A stretch of 64,000 nt of DNA from Sphingomonas sp. 1F27F7B (GTDB lineage Bacteria > Pseudomonadota > Alphaproteobacteria > Sphingomonadales > Sphingomonadaceae): positions 23,314 through 87,313 of the forward strand of contig NZ_SCMK01000022.1 in the NCBI RefSeq assembly GCF_005503355.1. The letters run 5' to 3'. A program made the translations under genes and the position numbers. Positions 28,492 to 37,059 of the stretch are shown in pieces; position 1 is the first letter of the stretch; the number at the start of each line of letters is the position of its first letter. The notes under the pieces are model-generated. The model had not been told where the DNA came from, ran no database searches, and saw only the letters and a program-made list of their open reading frames with translations.

Positions 28492-29324
28492 GCAGCGGCG
28501 CTTCCAAGCCGGCGCCGCATGATTTGTGCGATCATGTCAGCGAACGAATCTGGCGTTTCGTTGGGTCGCCAGTCGTAGGTTTCGAAGTCGACGTTCAAGT
28601 CACGAATGGACTTCAGAAGCGCACTGTTAGCCCCGTTTGGGTCCTCAAGAAGTTGTTCTGGGAAGACAAGTAGCCGGGTGTGGCCCTGCCTTAGGTCTAT
28701 AGACTGCGCATAGGCGAGCTCGATAGCTGAGGCGCGGCGGTCCGGCTGGTCACGACCTGTAGCGGCAAGCGACGCGATCCGAATCCAATTTTGGGCTACG
28801 GACCGCCAGTGTGGGATTGAGCTGGCAAGCCCGGTCTTCACCTTTGCGTCGAAGTATTCCTCGACGCCGCCGAAGGCCCACTCGATATGACGAAGCGCAG
28901 ACGCGAGTTCTGGCTCAAGTTCATAATCGTCAAGATATATGGATGGATCTACGACAGCGTTATAGAAGCCTGCCATATAGGCCCCAGTGTCGAACGGAAA
29001 TACGTGATAAGGGGCAGGTAGTGCGCTCGGTGACAGCGCGATGGCGAACGGGAAAAAGTTGAGCTGATCGTTCTTCTCATCGCCTTTTCTGAAGCGATAA
29101 GCGGGACGCGCCACAAAGAAGTAGACAAGTTCCTTTCCGAAGACGCTGCATTGGCGCCGTTCTAGAAGACCTCCGTTGATGACACGTCTGCCCCACCCTA
29201 CCGTGGTGACATGGATCAGGTCAGGAGGGGAGATTGAAACCGTGGGGCAAGCTGTTTTTGCTAGCTCAACGAGTTCGCGATTAGCGTCGACGCCACGAGG
29301 CTTCCTCCTGGTGTCTGCCGTCAT
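28488..29324 (-). CDS. Unknown protein of island defence-like operon
   Basis: 278 residues from ATG 29324 (GGGAG about 11 nt upstream); a longer start at 29351 is possible. Contains PPDLIHVTTVGWGRR, ELVYFFVARPAYRF and FFPFAIALSP. The Tyr/Phe-Val-ARPAYR region followed by an acidic middle and a C-terminal helix suggests a compact enzyme or sensor domain, but I do not recognise a family. It lies 163 nt after the N4/N6 methyltransferase and overlaps the next (IS-split) gene by 4 nt, so it is part of the same operon. Confidence 0.65.
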   Translation of the reverse strand: MTADTRRKPRGVDANRELVELAKTACPTVSISPPDLIHVTTVGWGRRVINGGLLERRQCSVFGKELVYFFVARPAYRFRKGDEKNDQLNFFPFAIALSPSALPAPYHVFPFDTGAYMAGFYNAVVDPSIYLDDYELEPELASALRHIEWAFGGVEEYFDAKVKTGLASSIPHWRSVAQNWIRIASLAATGRDQPDRRASAIELAYAQSIDLRQGHTRLLVFPEQLLEDPNGANSALLKSIRDLNVDFETYDWRPNETPDSFADMIAQIMRRRLGSAAA

Positions 29325-29487
29325 ACCTAATGTCACTCCCTCAGCCTGCATTTAAGCCGCCCGCGCCGCTCGTCAAAGGTCAGAAAGCTAGTCTTTCCAC
29401 GTCCGGGTTACCAGAACGAGCGGTGTCGCTACGCCACTCGTCGGAAAACGCGCCGCTATTCGTCTCCGTTGCCGCCGGCCGGTACGC

Positions 29488-30354
29488 CTACTCGGCGGCA
29501 ATCACCGAAGGCTGAAAGCCCATCACCTCGTCATATCGACGAACTTTTGCCCCCTTTGATCGCGACAGGCCCGGCTTTGCAAACACGATGATGTATTCGT
29601 GCACATTCTTGAAAAGGAAGTTTGGCGGATAGGGGTAGCTTCCAAATATTGGTCGCTGACCATTCGCTGATCCCCAGCGGCCTCCGGTGCCGTCTTTTGA
29701 CCAGATGATCTCATTGATCATTACGAGGCCTATGTCGCGGAGTAGCACCCCAATGTCGGTGCTGAGCGGGAACGTCAACAGGCCGTGATCGGTCATTTGG
29801 TTGACGTTCGCGGTAACGACACAGAGCTTACGTCCAGGCCGGAGTACCCGGTAGCACTCCTGAAAGACACGACGAAGCTCGTCGAGGAAATCGACATAGC
29901 TACCCGCAGTACCGATGTCAGTGTTTCGGCCCCCATAGTCCGCCTTGTCCCAATAAGGCGGACTGGTGACGATAAGGTCGATGCTGCCGTCCTCGATCCC
30001 GGACAAATCGCGAGAGTCGCCCTGACGCGCGTCAAACGCGTTCAGATCGAGCTGCTCTTTCTTGACTCTTGCGCGCATCTCTTTGACGAAGTTCGGGTTC
30101 TGATCGATGCAGATCGCCTTACGGCCTTCGCGGATCGCGGCGACCGCCGTTGATCCGACGCCGCCGAAGGGGTCGAGCACCGTCTCACCCCAGAAGCTAA
30201 AGAGCTTCGTCAGACGCTTGGGAATTTCAGTAGGGAAAGTCGCCGGGTGGAGATCGTGACTGACGTTCGCGATACTCCAGACCGTCTTAGTGTACTCCCG
30301 CCACTCTTCCTTGGTAAGCGCACTGAGCGCCTTCACTTCTGCGCCAGGCTTCAT
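29488..30354 (-). CDS. Site-specific DNA methyltransferase (N4/N6 type, SPPYW)
   Basis: SAM-dependent DNA amino-methyltransferase. 288 residues. SAM-binding motif I is DPFGGVGSTA at residues 61-70. Catalytic motif IV is TSPPYW at 130-135; SPPY favours N4-cytosine but N6-adenine is possible. The order motif I before IV with a C-terminal variable region matches the PF01555 families. Its ATG overlaps the stop of the upstream N6-type methyltransferase gene (ATGA, 30351-30354). Its role is presumably to modify the recognition sequence of the island's nuclease. Confidence 0.9.
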   Translation of the reverse strand: MKPGAEVKALSALTKEEWREYTKTVWSIANVSHDLHPATFPTEIPKRLTKLFSFWGETVLDPFGGVGSTAVAAIREGRKAICIDQNPNFVKEMRARVKKEQLDLNAFDARQGDSRDLSGIEDGSIDLIVTSPPYWDKADYGGRNTDIGTAGSYVDFLDELRRVFQECYRVLRPGRKLCVVTANVNQMTDHGLLTFPLSTDIGVLLRDIGLVMINEIIWSKDGTGGRWGSANGQRPIFGSYPYPPNFLFKNVHEYIIVFAKPGLSRSKGAKVRRYDEVMGFQPSVIAAE

Positions 30355-32255
30355 TCCACTACTCCTTCATCTTTTCTGTTCCTTGCGAGCCGGACCGAGC
30401 CGTCGATCGAAACGACTTGTCGTTCGAACTCGCGCAGCATGGCGGCCGTGTCGGGATCGGCTCCAATAAGGTCCGCCAGCAGCGCGTCGATCGCGCTTCG
30501 CACATTGCTGATCTCTGTTGGGCGAAAGGCAAATGTCAGCCGGTCGCGGTTCGCGCTGCAGATCACGTCTCGTTGCAGGCCCGCCCAAGCTGATCTCCCG
30601 AGGTGCCCGAGTTCTTCCGCTAGCCTCTCCGGCATCCGCATATTGAGCAGCGGCAGTTCCGTGAGGAACCAAGCCGGGACGTGAAAACCATCGCACTCGA
30701 CGTGCCAGAGCCAGTAAGTAATCCGCGATGATAAGATGGCGGTTACTATGTCGGCTTCTTCGACGGTGGAGCAGTGGAGTCGGTTAATTCCACTGGCGCT
30801 AAGCGTCCCGCGCCAGCTAATCTTGTCTGGATAGTTTCTGAATACGTTAAGAAAGTTGTAGGCGGTACCCGCCACGAAGACGTCGGAGCTGATCGCCGTG
30901 CCGACGATCTCAGACGCGGCCGCCTTGCTAGGCTCTGGACGCGCACCTGATCGCAGCCGGTAAGGTTCGAGCGCGCGGTAAAGGGCGACCTCCGCGTTAG
31001 ACCCGAGCTTAGGAACCAGACGCGCGATAGGCGCCTGACCCATCTCCGCCGTCCTCTTCTCGGTGAAAATCGTCGAGCGCTGCCTGCTGGTCCACTTCAG
31101 GAGGCGGCTCGTTCGGATGGAGGCAGGTGTAGGCCCAGGCCGCTTGATGGCGATTGTCGCACGGGTCTTAGCCTCCTCGCCGAACAAGGCGTGCGGCTGG
31201 CGGTCGAAGAAAAGTAGGGTCCACTCTCCACCGTGGGCCGACATCGCTGAGCGACAGCGCCGGTGGTCTGCAGAACGGTTCGCGCCGAGGGCGAGGGGCA
31301 CGACCAGAGCAGCGGCGTCATCCGGCCCACTCGCCACTGTCCAACTCAGCTCGATGAAGGGTAGGTAGAGCGATGATGTCGGCCTACCATCGGCCATTGG
31401 GACAACGTCACCGGTCGCATAAGGTGGATTGCAGATCAGCCGAAGCGGTCCTCCGCCTGGGGCAAGTCGCGCACGCAAGTCACTGGCGCGGGCAACTGAG
31501 GGCGTATCGACGGCTACCAAGTTGCTCCGGATCGCTGCCCACGTGGTCGACGGATTCACCGTTTCGGCCGCGACTCCGGCTAGCAGCGTGAACGCGGCAA
31601 AGTCGCAAGCTTGGGGAGAGATGTCGCACCCGGTGAGTTTCGTCTCAGCGAACCTCACGCGGTCTCCCGAAGCATAGCGACGCAGTGCGGCGGCGAGGAA
31701 CACGCCGCTGCCGACAGCAGGATCTAGCCACCATTCATCAGACTCGGCTTTCGCCGGGCCCGCGAGGGCGGCCACCATGAAGTCCGCGACGTCTGCCGGC
31801 GTATAGAACGACCCAACTTTCTTTCGCTCGGCACGACTGACCGAAAGCGAGACATCTCGCAGGACGTCCAGCCGAGTGGTCCGCCCATAGGTGTCGAGCA
31901 GATAAGGGAGAAGTTCTAGAAGATGCACCTCCCCGGCGAGCGGTTGCAACGGCGCATCAAGGGCTGACCAACTCGCGAGGTCGCTCAGTCCAAACCAGGC
32001 CTTGGCGCGACAGCCGTCGGCTGCATGTCCGGTGCGGATCATATCCGCGAGAGTCACAGCCACCGCGGCCCACGCGGCCCGTTCTTCCGAGCCCGTTCTG
32101 ATTACGTCATGCCGCGAAGCTTTCTCGATCCAGCCGCCGTCGAGCTTAAGTTTACGAGCAACGGCAACCGCGGCGAGGACGTGCTCGCGAAGTGGCGCGA
32201 CCAAGCCCTCCAGCGAACGCCCTGCTCTCGGCGAAGCCAGCCTGTTCGCCGTCAT
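30351..32255 (-). CDS. N-6 DNA methyltransferase (Eco57I/type I-like)
   Basis: About 634 residues from ATG 32255, which overlaps the upstream stop (ATGA); the longer frame to 32297 is not needed. Contains the pre-motif VGSFYTPADVADFMV typical of type I/Eco57I methylases, SAM motif LDPAVGSGVFLAAAL, CDIS, and catalytic NPPYA. The C-terminal ~250 residues resemble a target-recognition/TRD-like region (FVAGTAYNFLNVFRNYPDKI, VPAWFLTELPLLNM). No endonuclease or helicase motif is visible in this chain, so restriction must come from another protein. Confidence 0.9.
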   Translation of the reverse strand: MTANRLASPRAGRSLEGLVAPLREHVLAAVAVARKLKLDGGWIEKASRHDVIRTGSEERAAWAAVAVTLADMIRTGHAADGCRAKAWFGLSDLASWSALDAPLQPLAGEVHLLELLPYLLDTYGRTTRLDVLRDVSLSVSRAERKKVGSFYTPADVADFMVAALAGPAKAESDEWWLDPAVGSGVFLAAALRRYASGDRVRFAETKLTGCDISPQACDFAAFTLLAGVAAETVNPSTTWAAIRSNLVAVDTPSVARASDLRARLAPGGGPLRLICNPPYATGDVVPMADGRPTSSLYLPFIELSWTVASGPDDAAALVVPLALGANRSADHRRCRSAMSAHGGEWTLLFFDRQPHALFGEEAKTRATIAIKRPGPTPASIRTSRLLKWTSRQRSTIFTEKRTAEMGQAPIARLVPKLGSNAEVALYRALEPYRLRSGARPEPSKAAASEIVGTAISSDVFVAGTAYNFLNVFRNYPDKISWRGTLSASGINRLHCSTVEEADIVTAILSSRITYWLWHVECDGFHVPAWFLTELPLLNMRMPERLAEELGHLGRSAWAGLQRDVICSANRDRLTFAFRPTEISNVRSAIDALLADLIGADPDTAAMLREFERQVVSIDGSVRLARNRKDEGVVE

Positions 32256-32635
32256 GAAAGTCGCTCGGGCGCCGCAATCAGCGCCCCCTTCAACCACCGC
32301 TCATCCAGTTCGCGCTCTATGAGCTCGGCCGCACAATCCGAGTTAGAGCGTCCAAGCGCATCGGCGTGGACGCGGAACCGTTCGGCATGATCGGCGTGGA
32401 CATAAGCCGATACCTTCTTCGATCGCGCCTCCTGACCCGAAGATGGACCATTAGTTGGCCGGAGCAGTTGCAGCTCAATTTCTCGCAGGATGAGTAGGGT
32501 CAACAGGGCCGACCCACTCGTCAGGCCAATCTCCTTAAGGTACGCCTCGAACCGAAGATGGCTGCTCGCCTGCACGTACGCATGTACGGCTAGCTTCTCG
32601 GCCCTCTCTCGGTAGTCAGGATCGCACCTCATCAT
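32252..32635 (-). CDS. Small protein with ribbon-helix-helix-like C-terminus, putative operon regulator
   Basis: 127 residues. The C-terminal half KKVSAYVHADHAERFRVHAD and LGRSNSDCAAELIERELDER has the beta strand-helix-helix pattern of RHH/CopG DNA-binding proteins. It is the first gene of the minus-strand operon, and its start codon lies inside a perfect palindrome (32625-32641), which suggests autoregulation. There is no clear Shine-Dalgarno ahead of ATG 32635 or 32632. Function inferred from fold pattern and position. Confidence 0.55.
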   Translation of the reverse strand: MMRCDPDYRERAEKLAVHAYVQASSHLRFEAYLKEIGLTSGSALLTLLILREIELQLLRPTNGPSSGQEARSKKVSAYVHADHAERFRVHADALGRSNSDCAAELIERELDERWLKGALIAAPERLS

Positions 32636-32666
32636 GAGGTGAGAATGCCTGACTCAGGATGAGGTG
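32625..32666. promoter_or_regulatory. Candidate operator between divergent island transcripts
   Basis: Perfect 17-nt palindrome CACCTCATCATGAGGTG (32625-32641) followed by a third half-site ATGAGGTG at 32659-32666, 25 bp downstream of the second. It overlaps the start codon of the RHH-like gene and lies 48-90 nt before the PLD nuclease gene, so a bound repressor could control both directions. Confidence 0.6.
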
Positions 32667-32713
32667 TCAATAGCGTTCGCTTTTTGTTCTGATATTTTCT
32701 GAGGCCTTCGTCA

Positions 32714-33844
32714 ATGCTTATTCCTCAGTTCTATGGACGTCCTTTCGTCGACACGCTGGCGCGCGAGTTCGCTGCGGCGGACAGGAGTTACATCGCCACG
32801 GCTTGGGTGCGGGCATCCGGCGTCGGGCTTCTATGGAACAGCTTGACCGGAATGCTTGGGCGCGGCGGGCGGCTTAGGATCGTGGCCGGCATCGATCGCG
32901 AGAACACGTCTCGTGAGGGATTGGCGATGCTCCTGGAACTGGAAGGAGATGTGCGAGTCTACGTCCGACACAACGAAGCCACTCCGATCTTTCACCCAAA
33001 GCTTTATGGGTTTCGATCAGGGGTCGAGTGCCGCGTTCTCGTGGGCTCAAACAACATGACCGGAGCAGGCCTTTCCCAGAATGAAGAGGTCGCCGCGTTG
33101 CTCGTCGAAGAAGTCGGCGGGCAGCTCGAACGTTCACTGAAGGCCTACATGCGGCAGCTTCGCGACCCCGCAGACGGACTCGCAAGACGGCTGGATGAAC
33201 ATCTCCTCGATCAACTCGCAAGAGCGGGGTATGTCGAATCGGAGGCCCGGCTCAGAGGCAAAGCAGGCAACTCAGGCCCTTCCCTCCCGCCGGCGAACAG
33301 ACTTTTCGGGTCGCGCCAACCAGTCCGCCGCCGTATCCCGGCAGGGGTTCCCCTACCGAGCGGGATTGAGCCGCGCCCAGAGACACCGGTAGCCGATTGG
33401 AACCGCGTATTCGTCAAGCTCCGGCTGGCTCGTGGAACTCAAGGCCAACTTCCACTTGCCGTGGCGCGGGAGGTCAGGCGCCGGTTAGGCGAGGATGATC
33501 TAGACGGTCCGTTCACCGTTATCGATCGCCATACTCGGGCGGAGCGTCAGATTAGCCCCACCTACCCGAGGCGGCGCCCGGAAGCCGCAAACACCTACAA
33601 AATCGAAGCTATGCCAGCGCAGGGGCATGCCATCCTAAAACTCGAGCTAGTGGGTAGGCGGATATTGGCAGAGTTCTTCGACAGCGCGCAAACGGATGGC
33701 CAAGCCGTATATGAGTTTCTGATCGATGGACTGCGGTCAGAGCCGCCAAGCACTGTGGACCCGAATGGTGCCGCCGCACGACGTGCGGCTGGGGAGAGCC
33801 TAGAGGATGCGACCGAGGGCGTTACCCTGTACCGCTTCGATTGA
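32714..33844 (+). CDS. PLD-family (HKD) nuclease, probable restriction endonuclease
   Basis: 376 residues. N-terminal PLD-type catalytic domain with one HxK motif, FHPKLYGF (His94, Lys96), followed by VLVGSNNMTGAGLSQNEEV (Ser/Asn ~112, Glu ~124), the pattern of BfiI/NgoFVII-type endonucleases that dimerise to form one active site. The C-terminal ~170 residues (VFVKLRLARGTQGQLPLAVA, PFTVIDRHTRAER, ILAEFFDS) look like a DNA-recognition domain. It is divergent from the methyltransferase operon across 78 nt. Together they resemble a PLD-type restriction-modification system. Confidence 0.85.
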   Translation: MLIPQFYGRPFVDTLAREFAAADRSYIATAWVRASGVGLLWNSLTGMLGRGGRLRIVAGIDRENTSREGLAMLLELEGDVRVYVRHNEATPIFHPKLYGFRSGVECRVLVGSNNMTGAGLSQNEEVAALLVEEVGGQLERSLKAYMRQLRDPADGLARRLDEHLLDQLARAGYVESEARLRGKAGNSGPSLPPANRLFGSRQPVRRRIPAGVPLPSGIEPRPETPVADWNRVFVKLRLARGTQGQLPLAVAREVRRRLGEDDLDGPFTVIDRHTRAERQISPTYPRRRPEAANTYKIEAMPAQGHAILKLELVGRRILAEFFDSAQTDGQAVYEFLIDGLRSEPPSTVDPNGAAARRAAGESLEDATEGVTLYRFD

Positions 33845-33949
33845 ACTCGGAGCCCGCCAACCGCCGCGACTAACCCACTTGCACATCTGCCATTTTGGTC
33901 AGACACCGGAGTGCGGCTTTGGCGTAACGTGGCGGCTAACGGCGGTACT

Positions 33950-34026
33950 TGGCGCACCCGACAGGATTCGAACCTGTGACCTTCGGCTTCGGAGGCCGAC
34001 ACTCTATCCAGCTGAGCTACGGGTGC
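33950..34026 (-). tRNA. tRNA-Arg (anticodon CCG), complete
   Basis: 77-nt cloverleaf with encoded CCA. Acceptor GCACCCG/CGGGTGC is perfect; D arm GCTC...GAGT; anticodon loop CTCCGAA with anticodon CCG; T arm ACAGG-TTCGAAT-CCTGT perfect. It lies inside the island, near its right end, and differs in anticodon stem, variable loop and T stem from the split copy whose halves border the island. It would replace the arginine tRNA lost by integration. Confidence 0.95.
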
Positions 34027-34168
34027 AATCACTGTAGCGCCTAGCCCGACCGACCTTCAGAGGTCAACGGATTCGGCGACATTCAACTCACTTCTCAGAT
34101 CGATCGTCTAGCTGCCGCGCATGCGCCCGCCAACGTATCCATCTTCCGCCAATTTTAACCCGCTGCCT

Positions 34169-34188
34169 GCTTACGCGGTGCTTACGCG
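34169..34188. repeat. Tandem 9-mer GCTTACGCG x2 near right att
   Basis: GCTTACGCG at 34169-34177 and 34180-34188 (11-bp period, about one helical turn), 100 nt from the att core. An inverted pair AAGGGG...CCCCTT lies at ~34207-34235. They could be integrase arm-binding sites (inference). Apart from the tRNA and these elements the 571 nt between 33845 and 34416 hold no gene. Confidence 0.35.
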
Positions 34189-34287
34189 ACAAAATCGGCC
34201 ATCTCCAAGGGGCTTTATGTTTCCTCTAACCCCTTGCTTTCTCTTCCCTTCCTTCGAAATTCCGCCCCACGCTCCCCTTGACATCAG

Positions 34288-34328
<41 letters not shown>

Positions 34329-34416
34329 ATGACGGCAAACCGCCGGGAGCACGGCCTCTACAGCAGGATGGCGTGGTCCTCAATCCCGAAAGCGCGACCG
34401 GGCATTGGCCGGAATC

Positions 34417-35487
34417 CTAGCGCAGACGGATGCCGGGCTCGACGGTCGCGCCGCTCAGCGGCATCAGCATGTCCACTCGGAAGCCGGTCTCGTCCCGGCC
34501 GGCCTTCACCGACGCATCGGTGCCGAACAGCGTCTCCAGGCGGCGGCTCACGATGGAGAGGCCGCGCCCCGTGCCCGCAGGAACGGCGCCGGCGCCGGTC
34601 CCCGTGTCTTCCACCGTCAGCCGCAGGCGGCCGGATTCGCGCGCCGCGCGCACCGTCACCGACGCGGCGCCGCGCGACGGGTGCACGGCATATTTCAGCG
34701 CATTCTCGACCAGGGGCTGGAGGATCAGCCGCGGCACGGCTGCTTCCGTCAGGTCGTCCGGACAGTCGATCCGCACGTCCGGCGTCCGGGCGAAACGCAC
34801 CGATTCGATGGCCAGATAGGCCTCGATGAGCTCGATTTCCTCCGCGAGCGGAACCAGGGCGGCATCCGCCCCTTCCAGGCAGGCGCGCATATAGAGCGAC
34901 AGGCGCTCCAGCAGCATCTCCGCCTCGGCATTCCGTCCGGCGAGCACCAGCGACGACAGGCCGTTGAAGGTGTTGAACAGCATGTGCGGATTGAGCTCGT
35001 TGCGCAGTGCCTCGAGCTGCGCCGCGCGCGCGGCCTCGCGCGCCTCCGCCGCGTTGCTGGCGTTCCGCGTCGCCTGGTCCATCGCGGCGATCAACTCGAA
35101 GATCAGCGCCTGAATGGCGAACAGCCAGATGTAGATGGTGGCGTTGAGCGCCAGGGCCCGCATGTATTCGCCAGTCGGCTTGCGGCCGAACGCCATCCGC
35201 ATCAGCTCGTAGGACCATTGATCGGCCGCGGCCTGCGCGACGACGATGGCGAGCAGCAGGGGAGCCAGCCTGACCCAGCGGGCAGTCAGCGAGCGGGCCT
35301 GCAGCTGCCTGATCCCCGCCAGCAGGATCAGCGAAAGGGGAACGCCGCTGATCGGCACGCATGCCACATAGGCCAGGTACCAGAGCTCCGGCAGGTGGTT
35401 GCTGTTGATCCCGCCCAGCGACGCGAACGCCGCCATCGTAGCGAGCCAGAGGCCGAGCGTTATCAGGACGACTTGCCTACGATCCAC
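34417..35487 (-). CDS. LytS/YehU-type sensor histidine kinase
   Basis: 356-residue membrane kinase. Several N-terminal transmembrane helices (residues ~7-135), then a His_kinase domain with the phosphoacceptor in LNPHMLFNTFNGLSSLV (His ~168) and a C-terminal HATPase (LILQPLVENALKYA, VEDTGTGAG, GRGLSIVSRRLE). Members normally pair with a LytTR response regulator, but none is adjacent. First gene of the core region beyond the island's right boundary. Signal unknown. Confidence 0.88.
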   Translation of the reverse strand: MDRRQVVLITLGLWLATMAAFASLGGINSNHLPELWYLAYVACVPISGVPLSLILLAGIRQLQARSLTARWVRLAPLLLAIVVAQAAADQWSYELMRMAFGRKPTGEYMRALALNATIYIWLFAIQALIFELIAAMDQATRNASNAAEAREAARAAQLEALRNELNPHMLFNTFNGLSSLVLAGRNAEAEMLLERLSLYMRACLEGADAALVPLAEEIELIEAYLAIESVRFARTPDVRIDCPDDLTEAAVPRLILQPLVENALKYAVHPSRGAASVTVRAARESGRLRLTVEDTGTGAGAVPAGTGRGLSIVSRRLETLFGTDASVKAGRDETGFRVDMLMPLSGATVEPGIRLR

Positions 35488-35628
35488 GCATTCCCCCCAA
35501 CCCGGATCCAGTCAGGCACGATCGAGTGCCAGAAAAATGCCCGTCCTGAAAGGATCCGAATCCGCAGTATCTGCCCGTGAAGGGCATCGCGCCGTGTCGG
35601 GCAGGGTCCCGGCGCACTCGGTGGGGAG

Positions 35629-36294
35629 TCAACGCGCCTCCGCTGCCTTGATCCCTTTCGGCGCCGGCGTCTTGGGCGCATAGGGGCAAAGATCCGCCAC
35701 CACGCAGCGCCAGCATTCGGGCGTGCGCGCCTTGCAGGTGTAGCGGCCATGCAGGATCAGCCAGTGATGCGCGTGCAGCCGAAAGGGCTGCGGCACCACT
35801 TTCTCCAGCTTCTTCTCCACTGCGAGCGGCGTCTTGCCCGGCGCGAGCTTCGTGCGGTTGCCGACGCGGAAGATGTGCGTGTCCACGGCGAAGGTCTCCG
35901 CGCCGAACGCGACGTTCATCACTACGTTCGCGGTCTTGCGCCCCACTCCCGGCAGTTGCTCGAGCGCGTCGCGGTCGGCGGGAACCGTGCCGCCATGGTC
36001 GCGGATCAGCGCTTCGGAGAGTGCAATGACGTTCTTCGCCTTGGTGTTGAACAGCCCGATCGTCTTGATGTGCTGCTTCAGCCCTTCCTCGCCGAGCGCG
36101 ATCATCTTCTGCGGCGTATCGACGGTGCGGAACAGCGCACGCGTCGCCTTGTTCACGCCGACATCGGTCGCCTGGGCGGAAAGCACCACCGCCACCAGCA
36201 ACGTATAGTCGTTGACCGATTCCAGCTCGGTCTCGGGATGGGGATTGTCTGCGGCGAGGCGCGAGAAGAATTCGAAGACCGCCTCGCGCTTCAC
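35629..36294 (-). CDS. nth: Endonuclease III (DNA glycosylase/AP lyase)
   Basis: Base-excision repair enzyme removing oxidised pyrimidines. 221 residues from a GTG start that overlaps the dapB stop (GTGA, 36291-36294). The long upstream frame is the shadow of dapB. The helix-hairpin-helix LPGVGRKTANVV holds the catalytic Lys, and VDTHIFRV the catalytic Asp. The C-terminal [4Fe-4S] ligands are in CKARTPECWRCVVADLC (spacing 6-2-5), as in Nth. Coupled to dapB. Confidence 0.95.
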   Translation of the reverse strand: MKREAVFEFFSRLAADNPHPETELESVNDYTLLVAVVLSAQATDVGVNKATRALFRTVDTPQKMIALGEEGLKQHIKTIGLFNTKAKNVIALSEALIRDHGGTVPADRDALEQLPGVGRKTANVVMNVAFGAETFAVDTHIFRVGNRTKLAPGKTPLAVEKKLEKVVPQPFRLHAHHWLILHGRYTCKARTPECWRCVVADLCPYAPKTPAPKGIKAAEAR

Positions 36295-37019
36295 CCGCCC
36301 AGCACCTGGTCCATGGTGTAGCGGCCGGCCGGCCGGCCCGCGAGCCACAGCGCCGCGCGCACCGCGCCGCGGGCGAAGATCGCGCGATCGTCGGCGCGGT
36401 GGATCAATTCGATCCGCTCGCCCTGCGTCGCAAAGACGACGCTGTGATCGCCCACCACCGAGCCGCCGCGCAGGCTGGCCAGGCCGATCGTCCCCGCCGA
36501 ACGCGGCCCGACCGTGCCGGCGCGATCCGTCACTTCGGCCTCGGCCAGCGTGGTGCCCATGCCGGCCGCCGCGGCATTGCCCAGCATCAGCGCGGTGCCC
36601 GAGGGCGCGTCGGCCTTGTGGCGATGGTGCATCTCGACGATCTCGATGTCCCAATCGGGGCCGAGCTGCGCCGCCGCTTCGCGCACCAGCCGCTGGAGCA
36701 GGCCGATGCCGAGCGAGGTGTTGCCGGTCTGCAGCACCGCGATCCGCTGCGCGGCCTCGTCGATCAGCGCATGGTGCTGGGGCGAGAGGCCGGTGGTGCC
36801 GATCACGATCGGCTTGCCCGCTGCGCGCGCGGCGGCGAGATGCGCCTCGAGGGCCTGGGGAGCGGAGAAGTCGATCAGCACGTCGGCGACGGCGGCGATG
36901 CCGGCGGGATCGTCCCCGGCGTCCGCGCCGCCGGCGAGCTTCGCGTTCATCTCCGGCGCCGCTGCCGCGATCGCCTGCCCCATCCGGCCGAGGCTGCCAT
37001 AGATGCCGATGCTGGTCAT
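36291..37019 (-). CDS. dapB: 4-hydroxy-tetrahydrodipicolinate reductase
   Basis: Lysine/diaminopimelate pathway reductase. 242 residues, near the short alphaproteobacterial length. Rossmann motif IGIYGSLGRMGQAI, the DFSAPQA loop, GTTGL, and the catalytic/substrate signature EMHHRHKADAPSGTAL. Downstream nth overlaps by 4 nt. Confidence 0.96.
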   Translation of the reverse strand: MTSIGIYGSLGRMGQAIAAAAPEMNAKLAGGADAGDDPAGIAAVADVLIDFSAPQALEAHLAAARAAGKPIVIGTTGLSPQHHALIDEAAQRIAVLQTGNTSLGIGLLQRLVREAAAQLGPDWDIEIVEMHHRHKADAPSGTALMLGNAAAAGMGTTLAEAEVTDRAGTVGPRSAGTIGLASLRGGSVVGDHSVVFATQGERIELIHRADDRAIFARGAVRAALWLAGRPAGRYTMDQVLGG

Positions 37020-37059
37020 ATGCGCTCCTCTGGCACAGCCGGGGGCCCGCGCGACAGGG

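Noticed and set aside
26103..32635. BREX, DISARM or type I restriction locus
   Set aside because: No PglZ, BrxC, DrmA/B, HsdR or other helicase/ATPase is present; only methyltransferases, a PLD nuclease and unknown proteins are seen.
33807..34037. 76-codon plus-strand ORF with ...GAPDRIRTCDLRLRRPTLYPAELRV, and the minus-strand 33595-34032 frame with VAQLDRVSASEAEGHRFESC
   Set aside because: Both are translations of the tRNA-Arg gene and its flank, a well-known source of spurious proteins.
35629..36654. 341-residue version of the nth frame
   Set aside because: The first 120 codons are the antiparallel/alternate frame of dapB; the GTG at 36294 overlaps the dapB stop and gives a normal-length Nth.
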